Counted from the first letter of the stretch, positions 19,789-29,549 are shown. The stretch is 64,000 nt of DNA from Melioribacter roseus (GCA_020722005.1 DYLP01000003.1:1-64000), one strand, 5' to 3'. The notes: generated from the letters alone by a model not told the origin. Program-made: numbers and translations.

Positions 19789-21033
19789 CTACCCTTCGAA
19801 CTTTTTGAACAAAAGACTTGCGTTGTGACCACCGAATCCGAAAGTGTTGCTGATTGCATATTTAATTTCTCTGTTTATGGCTTTCTTTGGTGTATAATTT
19901 AAATCACATTCAGGGTCGGGTACTTCAAGATTAATTGTAGGTGGAATAGTACTGTTTTTGATCGCAAGAATTGTAGCTATTGCTTCTACAGCACCGGCTG
20001 CGCCGAGTAGATGACCTGTCATCGATTTTGTGGAGCTGATACTTAGTTTATAAGCATGTTCGCCGAAAACCGATTTAATAGCCTTAGTTTCATTGAGGTC
20101 GTTCAATTCGGTTGATGTTCCGTGAGCATTAATATAATCGACTTCTTCGGGTTCAACATCGGCGTCGCGAAGAGCTTCTTTCATAGCGCGAGCAGCGCCT
20201 TCACCATTTGGAGCTGGAGCCGTAATATGATATGCGTCGCCAGTTAAACCGACACCGACAATTTCCGCATAAATTTTTGCACCTCTTGCCAGAGCGTGTT
20301 CCAGTTCTTCAAGAACTAATACGCCTCCACCTTCGCCCATAACAAAACCGTTACGATCTTTGTCAAACGGTCGGGATGCTTCCATGTATCGGTCATTCCA
20401 TGTAGAAATCGCGCGTGCAGAATTAAATCCCGCTATCGACATTGGAGTAATTGGAGCTTCTGAACCGCCGGTAAAAATCAGGTTTGCAGAGCCTCTCTGT
20501 ATGAGAATAAAAGCATCTGCAATTGCATGAGAGGAAGTAGCACACGCAGATACAGTGGCATAGTTTGGACCTTTTAATCCATATTTTATTGAAATATATC
20601 CGGCTGCTATATCCGGTATCATCATTGGAACGAAAAAAGGACTTACTCTTTTTGGTCCGCCATTAACAAAAGCAGAATGTTGCTCTTCGAATGTCCAGAT
20701 TCCGCCGATGCCACTACCAAAAACAACACCGGCCATTTCTCGATTTAATTTGGATAGATCTAATTCTGAATCTTCAAGAGCCATTGCTGCCGAAGCGAGT
20801 GCATAATGTGTGTAAGAATCCATTCTGCGTAGTTCTTTTTTGTCGATAAAATCAGCAGGATCGAAATTCTTAAGTTCACATGCAAATTGAGTGGCAAATT
20901 CGGTAGTATCAAATTTTGTAATTTTGCAAGCACCGTTTTTCCCGGAAATTAAACCTTCCCAGGAATCCTTTATGTTATTTCCAATTGGTGTTACTGCACC
21001 CATTCCGGTAATAACGACTCTTCTTTTCTGCAT
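19789..21033 (-). CDS. fabF: 3-oxoacyl-ACP synthase II
   Basis: A 414-residue condensing enzyme that elongates acyl-ACP with malonyl-ACP. The catalytic triad is in place: Cys164 in [10 protein letters not shown], one histidine in [11 protein letters not shown], and one in [11 protein letters not shown]. The C-terminal [14 protein letters not shown] is typical. It follows acpP after a 63-base gap that contains a stable hairpin, and precedes rnc. Confidence 0.96.
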   Translation of the reverse strand: MQKRRVVITGMGAVTPIGNNIKDSWEGLISGKNGACKITKFDTTEFATQFACELKNFDPADFIDKKELRRMDSYTHYALASAAMALEDSELDLSKLNREMAGVVFGSGIGGIWTFEEQHSAFVNGGPKRVSPFFVPMMIPDIAAGYISIKYGLKGPNYATVSACATSSHAIADAFILIQRGSANLIFTGGSEAPITPMSIAGFNSARAISTWNDRYMEASRPFDKDRNGFVMGEGGGVLVLEELEHALARGAKIYAEIVGVGLTGDAYHITAPAPNGEGAARAMKEALRDADVEPEEVDYINAHGTSTELNDLNETKAIKSVFGEHAYKLSISSTKSMTGHLLGAAGAVEAIATILAIKNSTIPPTINLEVPDPECDLNYTPKKAINREIKYAISNTFGFGGHNASLLFKKFEG

Positions 21034-21065
21034 AATATTCCTATCTTTTTTAATAAAAGAAGTAT

Positions 21066-21089
21066 GAGGCTGTCCTGCTGAACAGCCTC
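21066..21089 (-). promoter_or_regulatory. Intercistronic hairpin between acpP and fabF
   Basis: A perfect 8-bp inverted repeat, GAGGCTGT (21066-21073) and ACAGCCTC (21082-21089), with an 8-base loop. In minus-strand RNA it follows the acpP stop by a few bases and is not followed by a run of U. It is therefore better read as an attenuator or 3'-end stabiliser that would let acpP mRNA exceed fabF mRNA than as a full terminator. The role is inferred. Confidence 0.55.
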
Positions 21090-21096
21090 TCTATTA

Positions 21097-21330
21097 TTAA
21101 CTTACTTTTTCTTTGAGATATTTAATCGCATCGCCGACAGTTGAAATTTTTTCGGCGTCTTCGTCTGGAATTGAAATATCGAAAGCTGATTCAAAACCCA
21201 TTACCAATTCTACGATATCCAGAGAATCTGCGCCAAGGTCGTTTGTAAAAGATGCCTCTGGCGTAATTTGTGATTCTTCTACTCCGAGTTTGTCCATTAT
21301 TATTTCTTTTACTTTTGCTTCAATGTCCAT
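21097..21330 (-). CDS. acpP: Acyl carrier protein
   Basis: A 77-residue acidic helical protein. The phosphopantetheine attachment site is Ser36 in [13 protein letters not shown]. It carries growing acyl chains for the fab enzymes encoded around it. Its placement between fabG and fabF is the classic order. Confidence 0.97.
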   Translation of the reverse strand: MDIEAKVKEIIMDKLGVEESQITPEASFTNDLGADSLDIVELVMGFESAFDISIPDEDAEKISTVGDAIKYLKEKVS

Positions 21331-21385
21331 TTATTTACTCCTTAAATGTTATTGAATAATTAATTATTGATTAGAAACATTTATA

Positions 21386-22123
21386 TTACATTACCATACC
21401 GCCATCGACTGTAATAACTTGCCCAGTTATATAGTCCGAATCGCTGCTGCACAAAAAAACTACAGTTTTAGCAATATCTTCGGGCTTTCCTAATCTTTTT
21501 ATAGGAACATTCGCTAATATAGCTTCTTTTTGTTGGTCGGTCAATTTATTTGTCATATCTGTTTCAATAAATCCAGGTGCAACAACGTTTACATTAATAT
21601 TTCTTGAAGCAAGTTCTTTTGCATTCGATTTAGAGAACCCGATGATACCAGCTTTCGATGCTGCATAATTTGCCTGTCCTGCGTTTCCGGTTAATCCAAC
21701 AACCGAGCTAATGTTTACTATTTTACCGTATCTCTGAGAAATCATGTTCTTCAGTACAGCTTTCGTGTAATTAAACACACTCTTGAGATTCGTATCCACA
21801 ACAGAATTAAAATCTTCGGATGACATTCTCAATAATAAATTATCTTTTGTTATTCCTGCATTGTTGACCAGGATATCGATACCACCAAGTTTTTCAACGG
21901 CAAATTTAACCGTTTTTTCTGCATCTTCAAAAGAAGCAGCATTGGCTTTGATGCCATAGACTTGTTGACTCCCGAGTTCGATTTCGAGTTGACGCGCTGC
22001 ATCATCAGAACTATGATACGTGAAAACTACAGAGCACCCTTCACTAACCAGTTCTTTAACTATAGCTCTTCCTATACCACGTGTGCCGCCTGTTACAATT
22101 GCCCTTTTACCCTTTAGTTTCAA
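21386..22123 (-). CDS. fabG: 3-oxoacyl-ACP reductase
   Basis: A 245-residue short-chain dehydrogenase using NADPH for the first reduction of fatty acid elongation. The cofactor motif is TGGTRGIG (11-18), with NNAG (87-90) and the catalytic set Ser140, Tyr153 and Lys157 (YAASK). The start is a TTG with GAGGGG just upstream, inside the last 17 bases of the DUF3109 gene. It belongs to the plsX-fab run. Confidence 0.95.
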   Translation of the reverse strand: MKLKGKRAIVTGGTRGIGRAIVKELVSEGCSVVFTYHSSDDAARQLEIELGSQQVYGIKANAASFEDAEKTVKFAVEKLGGIDILVNNAGITKDNLLLRMSSEDFNSVVDTNLKSVFNYTKAVLKNMISQRYGKIVNISSVVGLTGNAGQANYAASKAGIIGFSKSNAKELASRNINVNVVAPGFIETDMTNKLTDQQKEAILANVPIKRLGKPEDIAKTVVFLCSSDSDYITGQVITVDGGMVM

Positions 22124-22724
22124 TTTTCCCCTCGTTCAATTTTTTGAAATATTCTTCCCTGTATTCAGCAAGTTCTTTATAACCGTCTTCACCTAATATA
22201 TGAATAATTTCGTCTCTGCAAGTTTCGAAAACTGTTGAATGTTGATTTTCTGATTTATTGCAGTAATGAAGACGATTCAAATGTTCGTCGTCAATTGTAA
22301 GAGTTCCTTTAAAAACTACGAGAGGGAAGATAACGCAATAGAAGGGTTTATATTCCCATTTATTAATTCCCTCTTGCATTGCAATTTTTTGGAGTGTGCA
22401 ATATCCTAATTTATCGAGGAAGACACACTTTCCGTTATAAACCTGTGTACCAATGGCAATACCGGATTTAAAGTCTTCATCTTCTTCAGGGGCTTCGAAC
22501 CATTTATCTGGGTCTTTAATCTGGGAATCGTCCATTGCTGCAATAACTTTATCTTTGATTTCGAGAATTTTTTCGGCTTCATATTTATCTGTATAAACGC
22601 CATAGTAACAACACTCGCCTGCACAAATGGAAGCATCGCAACCTCTAACAAATTTTTGAGTAAAAATCAAAGGATCGATATAAAGTCCTTTTATTTTTTT
22701 CTCAAATTTTTTTTCTTCGGACAT
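22107..22724 (-). CDS. DUF3109-family cysteine-rich protein
   Basis: A 205-residue protein of the DUF3109 type, related to the YkgJ family of putative Fe-S or zinc-binding proteins. Cysteines cluster at 29, 34, 38 and 39 (CDASICAGECC), then in KCVFLDKLGYCTL, KPFYCVIFP and near the C-terminus, so a metal or Fe-S site is likely. No function is established. It sits inside the fatty-acid run: its ATG overlaps the fabD stop (TGATG) and its end overlaps fabG by 17 bp, so it is made with these enzymes. Confidence 0.82.
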   Translation of the reverse strand: MSEEKKFEKKIKGLYIDPLIFTQKFVRGCDASICAGECCYYGVYTDKYEAEKILEIKDKVIAAMDDSQIKDPDKWFEAPEEDEDFKSGIAIGTQVYNGKCVFLDKLGYCTLQKIAMQEGINKWEYKPFYCVIFPLVVFKGTLTIDDEHLNRLHYCNKSENQHSTVFETCRDEIIHILGEDGYKELAEYREEYFKKLNEGKIETKG

Positions 22725-23638
22725 CAAAGATACCTTTCTAAGTCTGAATATTTTTCGACACCGAATATATGGACATCTGGATTAATTCTCTTAACCAGAC
22801 CCTGCAAAACTTTACCTGGACCGATTTCATAAAATTCATCGGCGCCGTCTTTAATCATATTAATTATCAATTCTTCCCAGCGAACCGGATTAGTTAGCTG
22901 ATCTAACAATATTGCTTTAATCTCTTCTTTATTTTGAACGGGCTTAGCCGTTACATTTGTATAGACCGGTATTTTTGCATCGTAAAAAGGAGTAGAATCG
23001 AGTGTTTTTTTCAATTCGTCTTTTGCACTTTCCATTAAAGGAGAATGGAAAGCTCCGCTGACAATCAGTTCCTTAACTAATTTAGCTCCTTCCTTTTTTG
23101 CAATTTCCATAGCTTTCTTAACGCCAGTAACAGAACCTGAAATAACTATTTGTCCAGGAGAATTAAAATTTGCGCATTGCACTATTCCTTCTTGACTGGC
23201 AATTTCACAAATTTCCACTAATTTTTCTGAATTAAGTCCAATTACTGCAGCCATAGTACCGGGGTTTTCAATACCGGCTTTCAACATAGCTTTGCCTCGA
23301 GCATGAACTAATTTAATTGCTTCATAAAATTGTACTGCCCTTGCAGCCGTCAAAGCCGTATATTCTCCGAGTGAATGCCCGGCAACAAAGTCAGGCTCGA
23401 TTGTTCTAATCAAACTGCTTAATACAATACTATGGAGATAAATTGCCGGTTGAGTTATGTCCGTTTGCTTTAACGAATCTTCAGGTCCGTTGAGCATCAA
23501 ATTCCTTAATGGTAGACCTGTGGCTTCTTCAGCCGTTAGAATCATTTCTTTTGCTTCGACGGAATTCTCGTATAAATCTTTTGCCATGCCAACATATTGA
23601 GAGCCCTGCCCGGGAAATATGAATGCTTTTTTACCCAT
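22724..23638 (-). CDS. fabD: Malonyl-CoA:ACP transacylase
   Basis: A 304-residue enzyme that loads malonyl groups onto ACP. The active-site serine is Ser89 in GHSLGEYTAL, the oxyanion motif is FPGQGSQ near the N-terminus, and the catalytic histidine is in SGAFHSPLM (about 199). I use the ATG at 23638, which overlaps the fabH stop (TGATG), instead of an in-frame codon 36 bases upstream that lies within fabH. Confidence 0.95.
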   Translation of the reverse strand: MGKKAFIFPGQGSQYVGMAKDLYENSVEAKEMILTAEEATGLPLRNLMLNGPEDSLKQTDITQPAIYLHSIVLSSLIRTIEPDFVAGHSLGEYTALTAARAVQFYEAIKLVHARGKAMLKAGIENPGTMAAVIGLNSEKLVEICEIASQEGIVQCANFNSPGQIVISGSVTGVKKAMEIAKKEGAKLVKELIVSGAFHSPLMESAKDELKKTLDSTPFYDAKIPVYTNVTAKPVQNKEEIKAILLDQLTNPVRWEELIINMIKDGADEFYEIGPGKVLQGLVKRINPDVHIFGVEKYSDLERYL

Positions 23639-24645
23639 CAGTCCATACTCCAGGTTAAATAAATTGCACCCCACGTATACCCGGCACCAAAGGCAGATAG
23701 AATAAGATTATCTCCTTTTTTAAGTTTACCGTTACGATAGTATTCCGTCAGGCAAAGTGGAATTGTAGCAGCAGTTGTATTGCCGTATTTATCAATATTA
23801 ATCATAACTTTATCGTGTGAGATGCCCATCCGTTCCGCAGTTGCCGATATGATACGTAAATTTGCCTGATGCGGTACCAGATAAGCTACGTCTTCAGGTT
23901 TCAAATTATTTTTGGTCATAATTTCGTAGGAAACGTCTGCCATTCCTTTTACGGCTACTTTGAATACAGCTTTCCCGTCCTGATAAATGTAATGAAGTTT
24001 TTTGTCGACAGTTTCGTGAGTAGCTGGCATAAGGCTACCGCCTGCTTTCATATACAAGCTTTCTTTACCTGAACCGTCGCATCGAAGAATTGAATCTTTA
24101 ATTCCATACGACAAATCCTCTGTAGGTTCGAGCAAAACTGCAGAAGCTGCATCGCCAAATAAGATGCAAGTATTTCGGTCGGAATAATCTGTAATAGAAC
24201 TCATTTTATCGGCTCCTACGACCAGCACTTTTTTGTATCTGCCGGATTCGATCAAGCCAGCGCCAGTTTGTAGAGCGAATAAGAATCCTGAACATGCAGC
24301 CGAGAGGTCGAAGCCCCATGCATTCTTTGCACCTATTTTCTCCTGCACCAGACATGCAGTAGCCGGAAAGAACATGTCGGGCGTTACAGTTGCTATGATA
24401 ATAACATCAATTTCTTCTGGATTTAAGCTGGTATTTTTCATCAAATCTTGAATTGCACCAACTGCCATGTCGCTGGTTGCACCATTTTCTAAAATTCTTC
24501 TTTCTTTAATCCCAGTTCGAGTAACAATCCATTCGTCGGATGTTTCAACTATCGATTCGAAATATTTATTATCAAGGACCTTATCGGGAACATACATTCC
24601 CACTGCTGTAATTGCAGCATTTACTGTTTTATTTTGAGTTGCCAT
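23638..24645 (-). CDS. fabH: 3-oxoacyl-ACP synthase III
   Basis: A 335-residue KAS III that starts fatty acid synthesis by condensing acyl-CoA with malonyl-ACP. The catalytic residues are Cys118 in [11 protein letters not shown], a histidine in VPHQANLRI and an asparagine in [10 protein letters not shown]. It overlaps plsX by 17 bp at its start. The plsX-fabH-fabD order is conserved in many bacteria. Confidence 0.95.
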   Translation of the reverse strand: MATQNKTVNAAITAVGMYVPDKVLDNKYFESIVETSDEWIVTRTGIKERRILENGATSDMAVGAIQDLMKNTSLNPEEIDVIIIATVTPDMFFPATACLVQEKIGAKNAWGFDLSAACSGFLFALQTGAGLIESGRYKKVLVVGADKMSSITDYSDRNTCILFGDAASAVLLEPTEDLSYGIKDSILRCDGSGKESLYMKAGGSLMPATHETVDKKLHYIYQDGKAVFKVAVKGMADVSYEIMTKNNLKPEDVAYLVPHQANLRIISATAERMGISHDKVMINIDKYGNTTAATIPLCLTEYYRNGKLKKGDNLILSAFGAGYTWGAIYLTWSMD

Positions 24646-25663
24646 ATTCTTTTATTGCTTCCTCAAATTTTTGAATAAGATTTTTTGTGTGCATCTCTTT
24701 GGCTCTAAGTATCATATTCTTAATAGCCAGTGGACTACTGGAACCGTGCCCTATTATAGTAATACCATTCACCCCAAGGAGGGGTACACCTCCGTATGAC
24801 TGATAATCCATATCTGCCAGTGACTTTTTCAATACACTTTTTGTAACGAGTGCCTTAATTTTGTTAAGGAACCCTTCGTTAGCATAATTTTTTATTTTTG
24901 TTTTAAGGAAAGTAAGAACACTTTCACCGAATTTGAGTAATATATTCCCCACGAAACCATCGCAGACAATAATGTCTACTCTACCGTTGAGAATATCTCT
25001 CCCTTCTACATTACCAATAAAATTAAGATTCGAATTTTTAAGAAGTTCATAAGTCGCAAATACAAGTTCGTTACCTTTCGATTCTTCTTCGCCAACGCTC
25101 AATAAACCGATGGAAGGATTTTGAACACCATAAATTTCTCTGGCAAAGATTGTCCCCAATACAGCGTATTCAAAAAGGTGCTGGGGTTTACTGTCCACAC
25201 TTGCACCTGAGTCGAACACCAGACAGAACTTTCCGGCTGCTGTTGGAAAGGTGGCTCCAATTGTAGGTCTGCTTACACCCTTGATTCTCCCCATAATTAA
25301 TGTCGACGCAGCCATAACTGCACCAGTATTCCCTGGACTGACAAAAGCATCTACTTTCTTCTCTTTGATTAATTTAGTGCCAACTACAATTGAAGAATCC
25401 GGTTTCGATTTTATTGCAGAGACAGGAGAGTCGTCCATCTCGATTGTTTGCGAAGTATGGTGAATAAGTGACTCGTCGAGAGTAATCTTTTCCATTTCGG
25501 CAGCTTTAAGAATTTCATCACGATTACCTATCAAAACAATATCAATAGATTTGTCTTCCTTAATTGCATCGAGAGAACCCAGTAGATTATTAAGGGGGGC
25601 ATAATCTCCCCCCATAGCATCAATTGCAATTCTACACTTGATGTCGGAAATATTAGAATTCAT
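24629..25663 (-). CDS. plsX: Phosphate acyltransferase PlsX
   Basis: A 344-residue peripheral membrane enzyme that converts acyl-ACP to acyl-phosphate for phospholipid synthesis. Family blocks visible are [53 protein letters not shown] and [11 protein letters not shown]. It is directly downstream of rpmF in the usual yceD-rpmF-plsX arrangement. Confidence 0.95.
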   Translation of the reverse strand: MNSNISDIKCRIAIDAMGGDYAPLNNLLGSLDAIKEDKSIDIVLIGNRDEILKAAEMEKITLDESLIHHTSQTIEMDDSPVSAIKSKPDSSIVVGTKLIKEKKVDAFVSPGNTGAVMAASTLIMGRIKGVSRPTIGATFPTAAGKFCLVFDSGASVDSKPQHLFEYAVLGTIFAREIYGVQNPSIGLLSVGEEESKGNELVFATYELLKNSNLNFIGNVEGRDILNGRVDIIVCDGFVGNILLKFGESVLTFLKTKIKNYANEGFLNKIKALVTKSVLKKSLADMDYQSYGGVPLLGVNGITIIGHGSSSPLAIKNMILRAKEMHTKNLIQKFEEAIKEYGNSK

Positions 25664-25683
25664 TTAATAAACAATGATTACTT

Positions 25684-25863
25684 TTATGATTCCGGTACAA
25701 ATACTGACTTGCCAGCATAGTATCCGCAATTTGGACAAGCACGGTGACTTAATTTCAGTTCACCGCATTGAGAGCAGCGACTTAAGGAAGGAGCCGAAGC
25801 TTTGTAATGAGTTCTACGCTTATCTCTCCTGCTTTTTGACATTTTACGTTTCGGATTAGGCAT
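25684..25863 (-). CDS. rpmF: Ribosomal protein L32
   Basis: A 59-residue protein read directly from the minus strand, beginning MPNPKRKMSKSRRDKRRTHY and ending GKSVFVPES. The basic N-terminus and the zinc-ribbon cysteines (CSQC then CPNC) identify L32 of the large ribosomal subunit. It lies between the DUF177 gene and plsX, the arrangement found in many bacteria, linking ribosome and membrane lipid synthesis. Confidence 0.96.
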   Translation of the reverse strand: MPNPKRKMSKSRRDKRRTHYKASAPSLSRCSQCGELKLSHRACPNCGYYAGKSVFVPES

Positions 25864-25877
25864 CGTTCGACCTTCGT

Positions 25878-26375
25878 TTAGTTATTGAATTTCAATTTTT
25901 TCAGTGGTTCCCAAATATCGTTATTAACTTTTTCTTCACAATTACAACTTCCTTCGTTTAGATTCTGACCACAATGCGGGCAGAGTCCTTTACAATCTTC
26001 TTTACATAATTTTTTCAGAGGTATTGACAGCTCAACGTAATCGTAAACATCCTTTGTAATGTCAATTTTGTCTTCATCGGGCGACAGATAAAATACATTA
26101 TATTCTTCCAATTGAGTGTTCTCTTTTGAAAAAAGATAGCTCAGTTGAAAATGGTTATGTAAATTCGTTTCGTACTCCGAATTGCATCTATCGCACGTAA
26201 GCCTTGCGCTGGCTTCTACATCGAAATCGATGATTATTTGATGCGAAGACTTATCCATCCTGCAGTTGACTTTAACATTACCAAAAAATTTTTCGTCGAG
26301 CCCGATGTTTTTTGCCGGTTCCTCAAAATTAATCTGATGGATACCGTCTGAAAAATTTGTATATTTTATAATCAT
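25878..26375 (-). CDS. yceD: DUF177 / YceD-family protein
   Basis: A 165-residue YceD/YlbN family protein. The conserved pattern LTCDRCNSEYET lies mid-protein, then a C-terminal CKEDCKGLCPHCGQNLNEGSCNCE cluster rich in cysteine, suggestive of metal binding. The family is linked to 23S rRNA/L32 assembly in some organisms. The ATG at 26375 is chosen; an upstream TTG at 26390 would add five residues. Neither has a clear ribosome-binding site. It is first in the rpmF-plsX-fab run. Confidence 0.85.
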   Translation of the reverse strand: MIIKYTNFSDGIHQINFEEPAKNIGLDEKFFGNVKVNCRMDKSSHQIIIDFDVEASARLTCDRCNSEYETNLHNHFQLSYLFSKENTQLEEYNVFYLSPDEDKIDITKDVYDYVELSIPLKKLCKEDCKGLCPHCGQNLNEGSCNCEEKVNNDIWEPLKKLKFNN

Positions 26376-26460
26376 TTTAACAAAGAGCAAAAAATTACCT
26401 CAAAATATAGTATGTGGTATCCTTATAATCAAGAATTGATAAATATTTGAAAATATTCAA

Positions 26461-27381
26461 ATGTTGATAATAATTTCATTACTTGCTTCGTTTTTGCCAG
26501 CTTTGCTCTATCTTTATTTTATTTGGAAGATGGATAAAAACGAACCAGAACCCATTTCATTCATCATTCCACATTTTATCTGGGGGGCACTGGGAGCAGT
26601 TTTAACAGGTGCAGCGGGAAGTTATTTTATTACGACTCTATTTGGACTGGAAGATTATGCAACTTTATTCGAAGCAGTAATTTCTGCACCAGTTGCTGAA
26701 GAATTTGCAAAAGGTATTTTTCTTCTTTATTCTTTCAGGTCAAAGAAATTCGATAACATTACAGACGGGCTGGTCTATGGAGGCGCAATTGGACTTGGTT
26801 TTGGTATGACAGAAAATTTCATTTATTTTATAACATTTGATGGTCTCCTTAAATACTGGATAGTCCTTATCATTATTCGTACTTTATTTACAATTATTAT
26901 GCACATGATATCGACTTCCGTTTTGGGTGCAATGGTCGGTTTTGCAAAATTTTCGGGACGTTTTTCAAGATTCTATCTAATTTCAATCGGATATCTAATT
27001 GCCATTCTTATTCACGGAGCATGGAATTTTTCCGTCAGTTTTATGGGAACATTCTATTTCGGATTGATTTTTATGATTGCTTTGGCAATATTTTTCATTA
27101 TGTTTTTTAGATATTCTCTAACAAAAGAAGAAATAATTCTTCAAAATGAACTTTTGGAGGAAGATATTCCTTACGAACACAAATTGATACTTTTTTCAAA
27201 TAAAAGATTTCAAAAGGGCTGGGTCGACGGAACTATAAGAAAATTATATGTCAAAACTGCAGTCGGATTGGCTTTCAATAAACATCAATATAAAATGAGC
27301 AATGGTAGCCTGAAGGAATTTTACGCATCCGAAATCGAAAGGAAAAGAGCAATACTTAAAAAAATAATTGGCGAAATATGA
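26461..27381 (+). CDS. PrsW-family intramembrane metalloprotease-like protein
   Basis: A 306-residue polytopic membrane protein with about eight hydrophobic segments. The putative zinc-protease residues of the PrsW family are present: EEFAKG after an Ala/Pro-rich lead-in (APVAEEFAKG, about 76-85), a histidine in IIMHMIS, and HGAWN in a later helix. Family members cleave anti-sigma factors in some Firmicutes; no anti-sigma gene is nearby. A soluble C-terminal tail of about 75 residues is extra. No ribosome-binding site precedes the ATG. The nadD gene overlaps its end by 4 bp (ATGA). Confidence 0.85.
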   Translation: MLIIISLLASFLPALLYLYFIWKMDKNEPEPISFIIPHFIWGALGAVLTGAAGSYFITTLFGLEDYATLFEAVISAPVAEEFAKGIFLLYSFRSKKFDNITDGLVYGGAIGLGFGMTENFIYFITFDGLLKYWIVLIIIRTLFTIIMHMISTSVLGAMVGFAKFSGRFSRFYLISIGYLIAILIHGAWNFSVSFMGTFYFGLIFMIALAIFFIMFFRYSLTKEEIILQNELLEEDIPYEHKLILFSNKRFQKGWVDGTIRKLYVKTAVGLAFNKHQYKMSNGSLKEFYASEIERKRAILKKIIGEI

Positions 27382-27962
27382 GTCAAAAGGTAGGAATCTT
27401 TGGAGGAACTTTCGACCCGGTTCATATTGGTCATTTGATTACAACTCAATATGTACTCGAAAAAAGAAAACTGGATAAAATAATTTTCGTCCCCTGCTAT
27501 ATTTCTCCTCATAAGACGGACAAAAATTTATCAAATCCAATTCACAGACTTAATATGTTACGGCTCGCAATTGAAGATATTCCTTATTTCGATCTTACAG
27601 ATTATGAAATCAGAAAAGGTAATATTTCTTATACTTATGATACTATTCTGGAACTGAGAAAATTATACTCTAACATAGAACTTATAATTGGTTACGACAA
27701 TCTGGTTGTCTTCGATAAATGGCACAAGCCAGAAAAAATAGTCGAGCTATCTAAACTGATTGTAATGAAAAGAGTAATCGATAAGGAAGTTGAAACAAAA
27801 AACAAGTATTTCGAAAATGCCATTATTCTGGATACACCGACAATTGAAATTTCTTCTTCGGAGCTGAGGGAAAGAATAAAAAATAATTTACCGGTCTCAT
27901 TTATGCTTCCTCCGAAAGTGGAAGAATATATTCGGAAAAATAACCTATACAAAGAGTTATGA
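27378..27962 (+). CDS. nadD: Nicotinate-nucleotide adenylyltransferase
   Basis: A 194-residue enzyme that adenylates nicotinate mononucleotide in NAD synthesis. The nucleotidyltransferase signature GGTFDPVHIGHL starts at residue 8 and the C-terminal ISSSELRERI motif is present. It is coupled by 4-bp ATGA overlaps to the PrsW-like gene before it and meaB after it. Confidence 0.95.
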   Translation: MSQKVGIFGGTFDPVHIGHLITTQYVLEKRKLDKIIFVPCYISPHKTDKNLSNPIHRLNMLRLAIEDIPYFDLTDYEIRKGNISYTYDTILELRKLYSNIELIIGYDNLVVFDKWHKPEKIVELSKLIVMKRVIDKEVETKNKYFENAIILDTPTIEISSSELRERIKNNLPVSFMLPPKVEEYIRKNNLYKEL

Positions 27963-28915
27963 TAGACGAAAATTTCATAAAAAAAATCAGAGAGCAGGAT
28001 AGAAAGACAGTTTCACGTGCAATCACGTTAATCGAATCTTCAAATGGTTCGGCGAACCAATTATTGAAATTCCTGTACAAATTTACCGGGAATGCTTACA
28101 GAATTGGAATTACTGGACCTCCCGGCGCGGGAAAATCAACATTAACAAATCAATTGACAAGTTATTACAGGAGTCTTGGCAAAACCGTCGGGATAATTGC
28201 AGTCGACCCGACGAGTCCATTTTCTGGTGGAGCTCTACTGGGCGACAGGATTAGAATGTCTGATATCGGTTGCGACACTGGTGTATTCATCAGAAGTATG
28301 GCTACGCGTGGCAGCCTGGGCGGTTTAAGTAAAAAAGCCGTCGAGGTTGCGGATATACTCGACGCTGCAAAATATGATATTATCATTTTCGAAACTGTCG
28401 GAGTTGGGCAATCGGAACTCGATATTGCAAAGGCTGCAGATACAACGGTGGTTATTCTTGTACCTGAATCCGGGGATTCGATTCAAGCAATGAAAGCAGG
28501 CTTGATGGAAATTGCAGACATTTTCGTAATAAATAAATGCGACCGGCAGGGCGCCGACACAACTTATACAGCTCTAACGACAATTCTTCATCTTTACAAT
28601 AGAAAAGAGAGAGTACCAGAAGTTGTTAAAACTATTGCATCTGAAAACAAGGGGATTGTAGAACTGGCTGAAGAAATCGATAAACATCGCCAATTGCTTA
28701 TCGAGACCAATAAACTCGAATCGAATAGAACAAAAAAATTAAAAGAACGAATTCTTGAAAATCTGAATTACCTAATCAATGAAGAAATTTCAGAAATTAT
28801 CGAATCGAGTTATGTTGACGAATTGGTGGCAATGACTTTGCAAGGGAAACTATCATACGTCGAAGCCTCAGAATTGTTGCTAAAAAATTATAAGCAGAGA
28901 TTACGCGGAAAATGA
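27959..28915 (+). CDS. meaB: MeaB/ArgK-type G3E GTPase (mutase chaperone)
   Basis: A 318-residue GTPase. The P-loop is GPPGAGKSTL (about 52-61), followed by VDPTSPFSGGALLGDRIRM, ETVGVGQSE (G3) and NKCDRQGAD (G4). Members protect and load adenosylcobalamin-dependent mutases such as methylmalonyl-CoA mutase. The mutase gene is not in this window, so the client is inferred from family knowledge only. It starts inside the nadD stop (ATGA), and its own end overlaps the next gene by 4 bp. Confidence 0.92.
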   Translation: MIDENFIKKIREQDRKTVSRAITLIESSNGSANQLLKFLYKFTGNAYRIGITGPPGAGKSTLTNQLTSYYRSLGKTVGIIAVDPTSPFSGGALLGDRIRMSDIGCDTGVFIRSMATRGSLGGLSKKAVEVADILDAAKYDIIIFETVGVGQSELDIAKAADTTVVILVPESGDSIQAMKAGLMEIADIFVINKCDRQGADTTYTALTTILHLYNRKERVPEVVKTIASENKGIVELAEEIDKHRQLLIETNKLESNRTKKLKERILENLNYLINEEISEIIESSYVDELVAMTLQGKLSYVEASELLLKNYKQRLRGK

Positions 28916-29547
28916 AGAATTATTTTGCCGTGCTTATAATTGTCTCTGTAATTTTAACCACTCCTGCTCTAAAAGCCCAATCACTTTATGAGGGTATAAA
29001 CTTTGCATCAGAAGTAATTATTTCCCACAATAATTCCAGTAATAATTTAACGGATATTCAACTCGTAGATACGATTTACAGCAAAGTACTACACTATTAT
29101 GGTGGTAATGTTTCCGAAACGTTTCTTGCATTAACATTTGCCTGTTTGCCTTTTAACAAAATCAAAGTACGGTTTTTATTAAACTCCAGCATAATGATTT
29201 CCTTACCATCACCAGCTGATTCAATATTTAACAAACGACTTGAAAGTTTACCGTCGAAATTATTTTATGATTCCCCATCGACTGACTTCGGCGATAAAGA
29301 TAAGCTTTCGCACTTTTTCGGCAATGCTTTTCTTGCGTATCATTTCGGGAGTTTCAATTTATCGGATTTTATCGGTATTTTTGTGGAAAATATAGAACAA
29401 GAGCTCATAATCGAAGGAGATTACAGTTTTAAAGATATTATTGTAAATGGACTGGGAAAAATTTATGGTTTTAATCTCAGAAAGAACAAAAGTTTAATGC
29501 CTTCGGATTTCCTGAATTTTTATCATTTTATTTTTATGAGGTTTTAG
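28912..29547 (+). CDS. Exported protein of unknown function
   Basis: A 211-residue protein with an N-terminal signal peptide ending near ALKAQS. The mature part has no domain I can name with confidence. The stretch DKDKLSHFFGNAFLAYHFG followed by IFVENIEQ resembles the His/Gly pattern of small membrane-associated DUF2279/VanZ-like proteins, but the match is weak. It is placed between meaB (ATGA overlap) and an NtrC-type regulator gene (2 bases apart), so it is part of the same transcription unit. Confidence 0.7.
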   Translation: MKNYFAVLIIVSVILTTPALKAQSLYEGINFASEVIISHNNSSNNLTDIQLVDTIYSKVLHYYGGNVSETFLALTFACLPFNKIKVRFLLNSSIMISLPSPADSIFNKRLESLPSKLFYDSPSTDFGDKDKLSHFFGNAFLAYHFGSFNLSDFIGIFVENIEQELIIEGDYSFKDIIVNGLGKIYGFNLRKNKSLMPSDFLNFYHFIFMRF

Positions 29548-29549
29548 AA

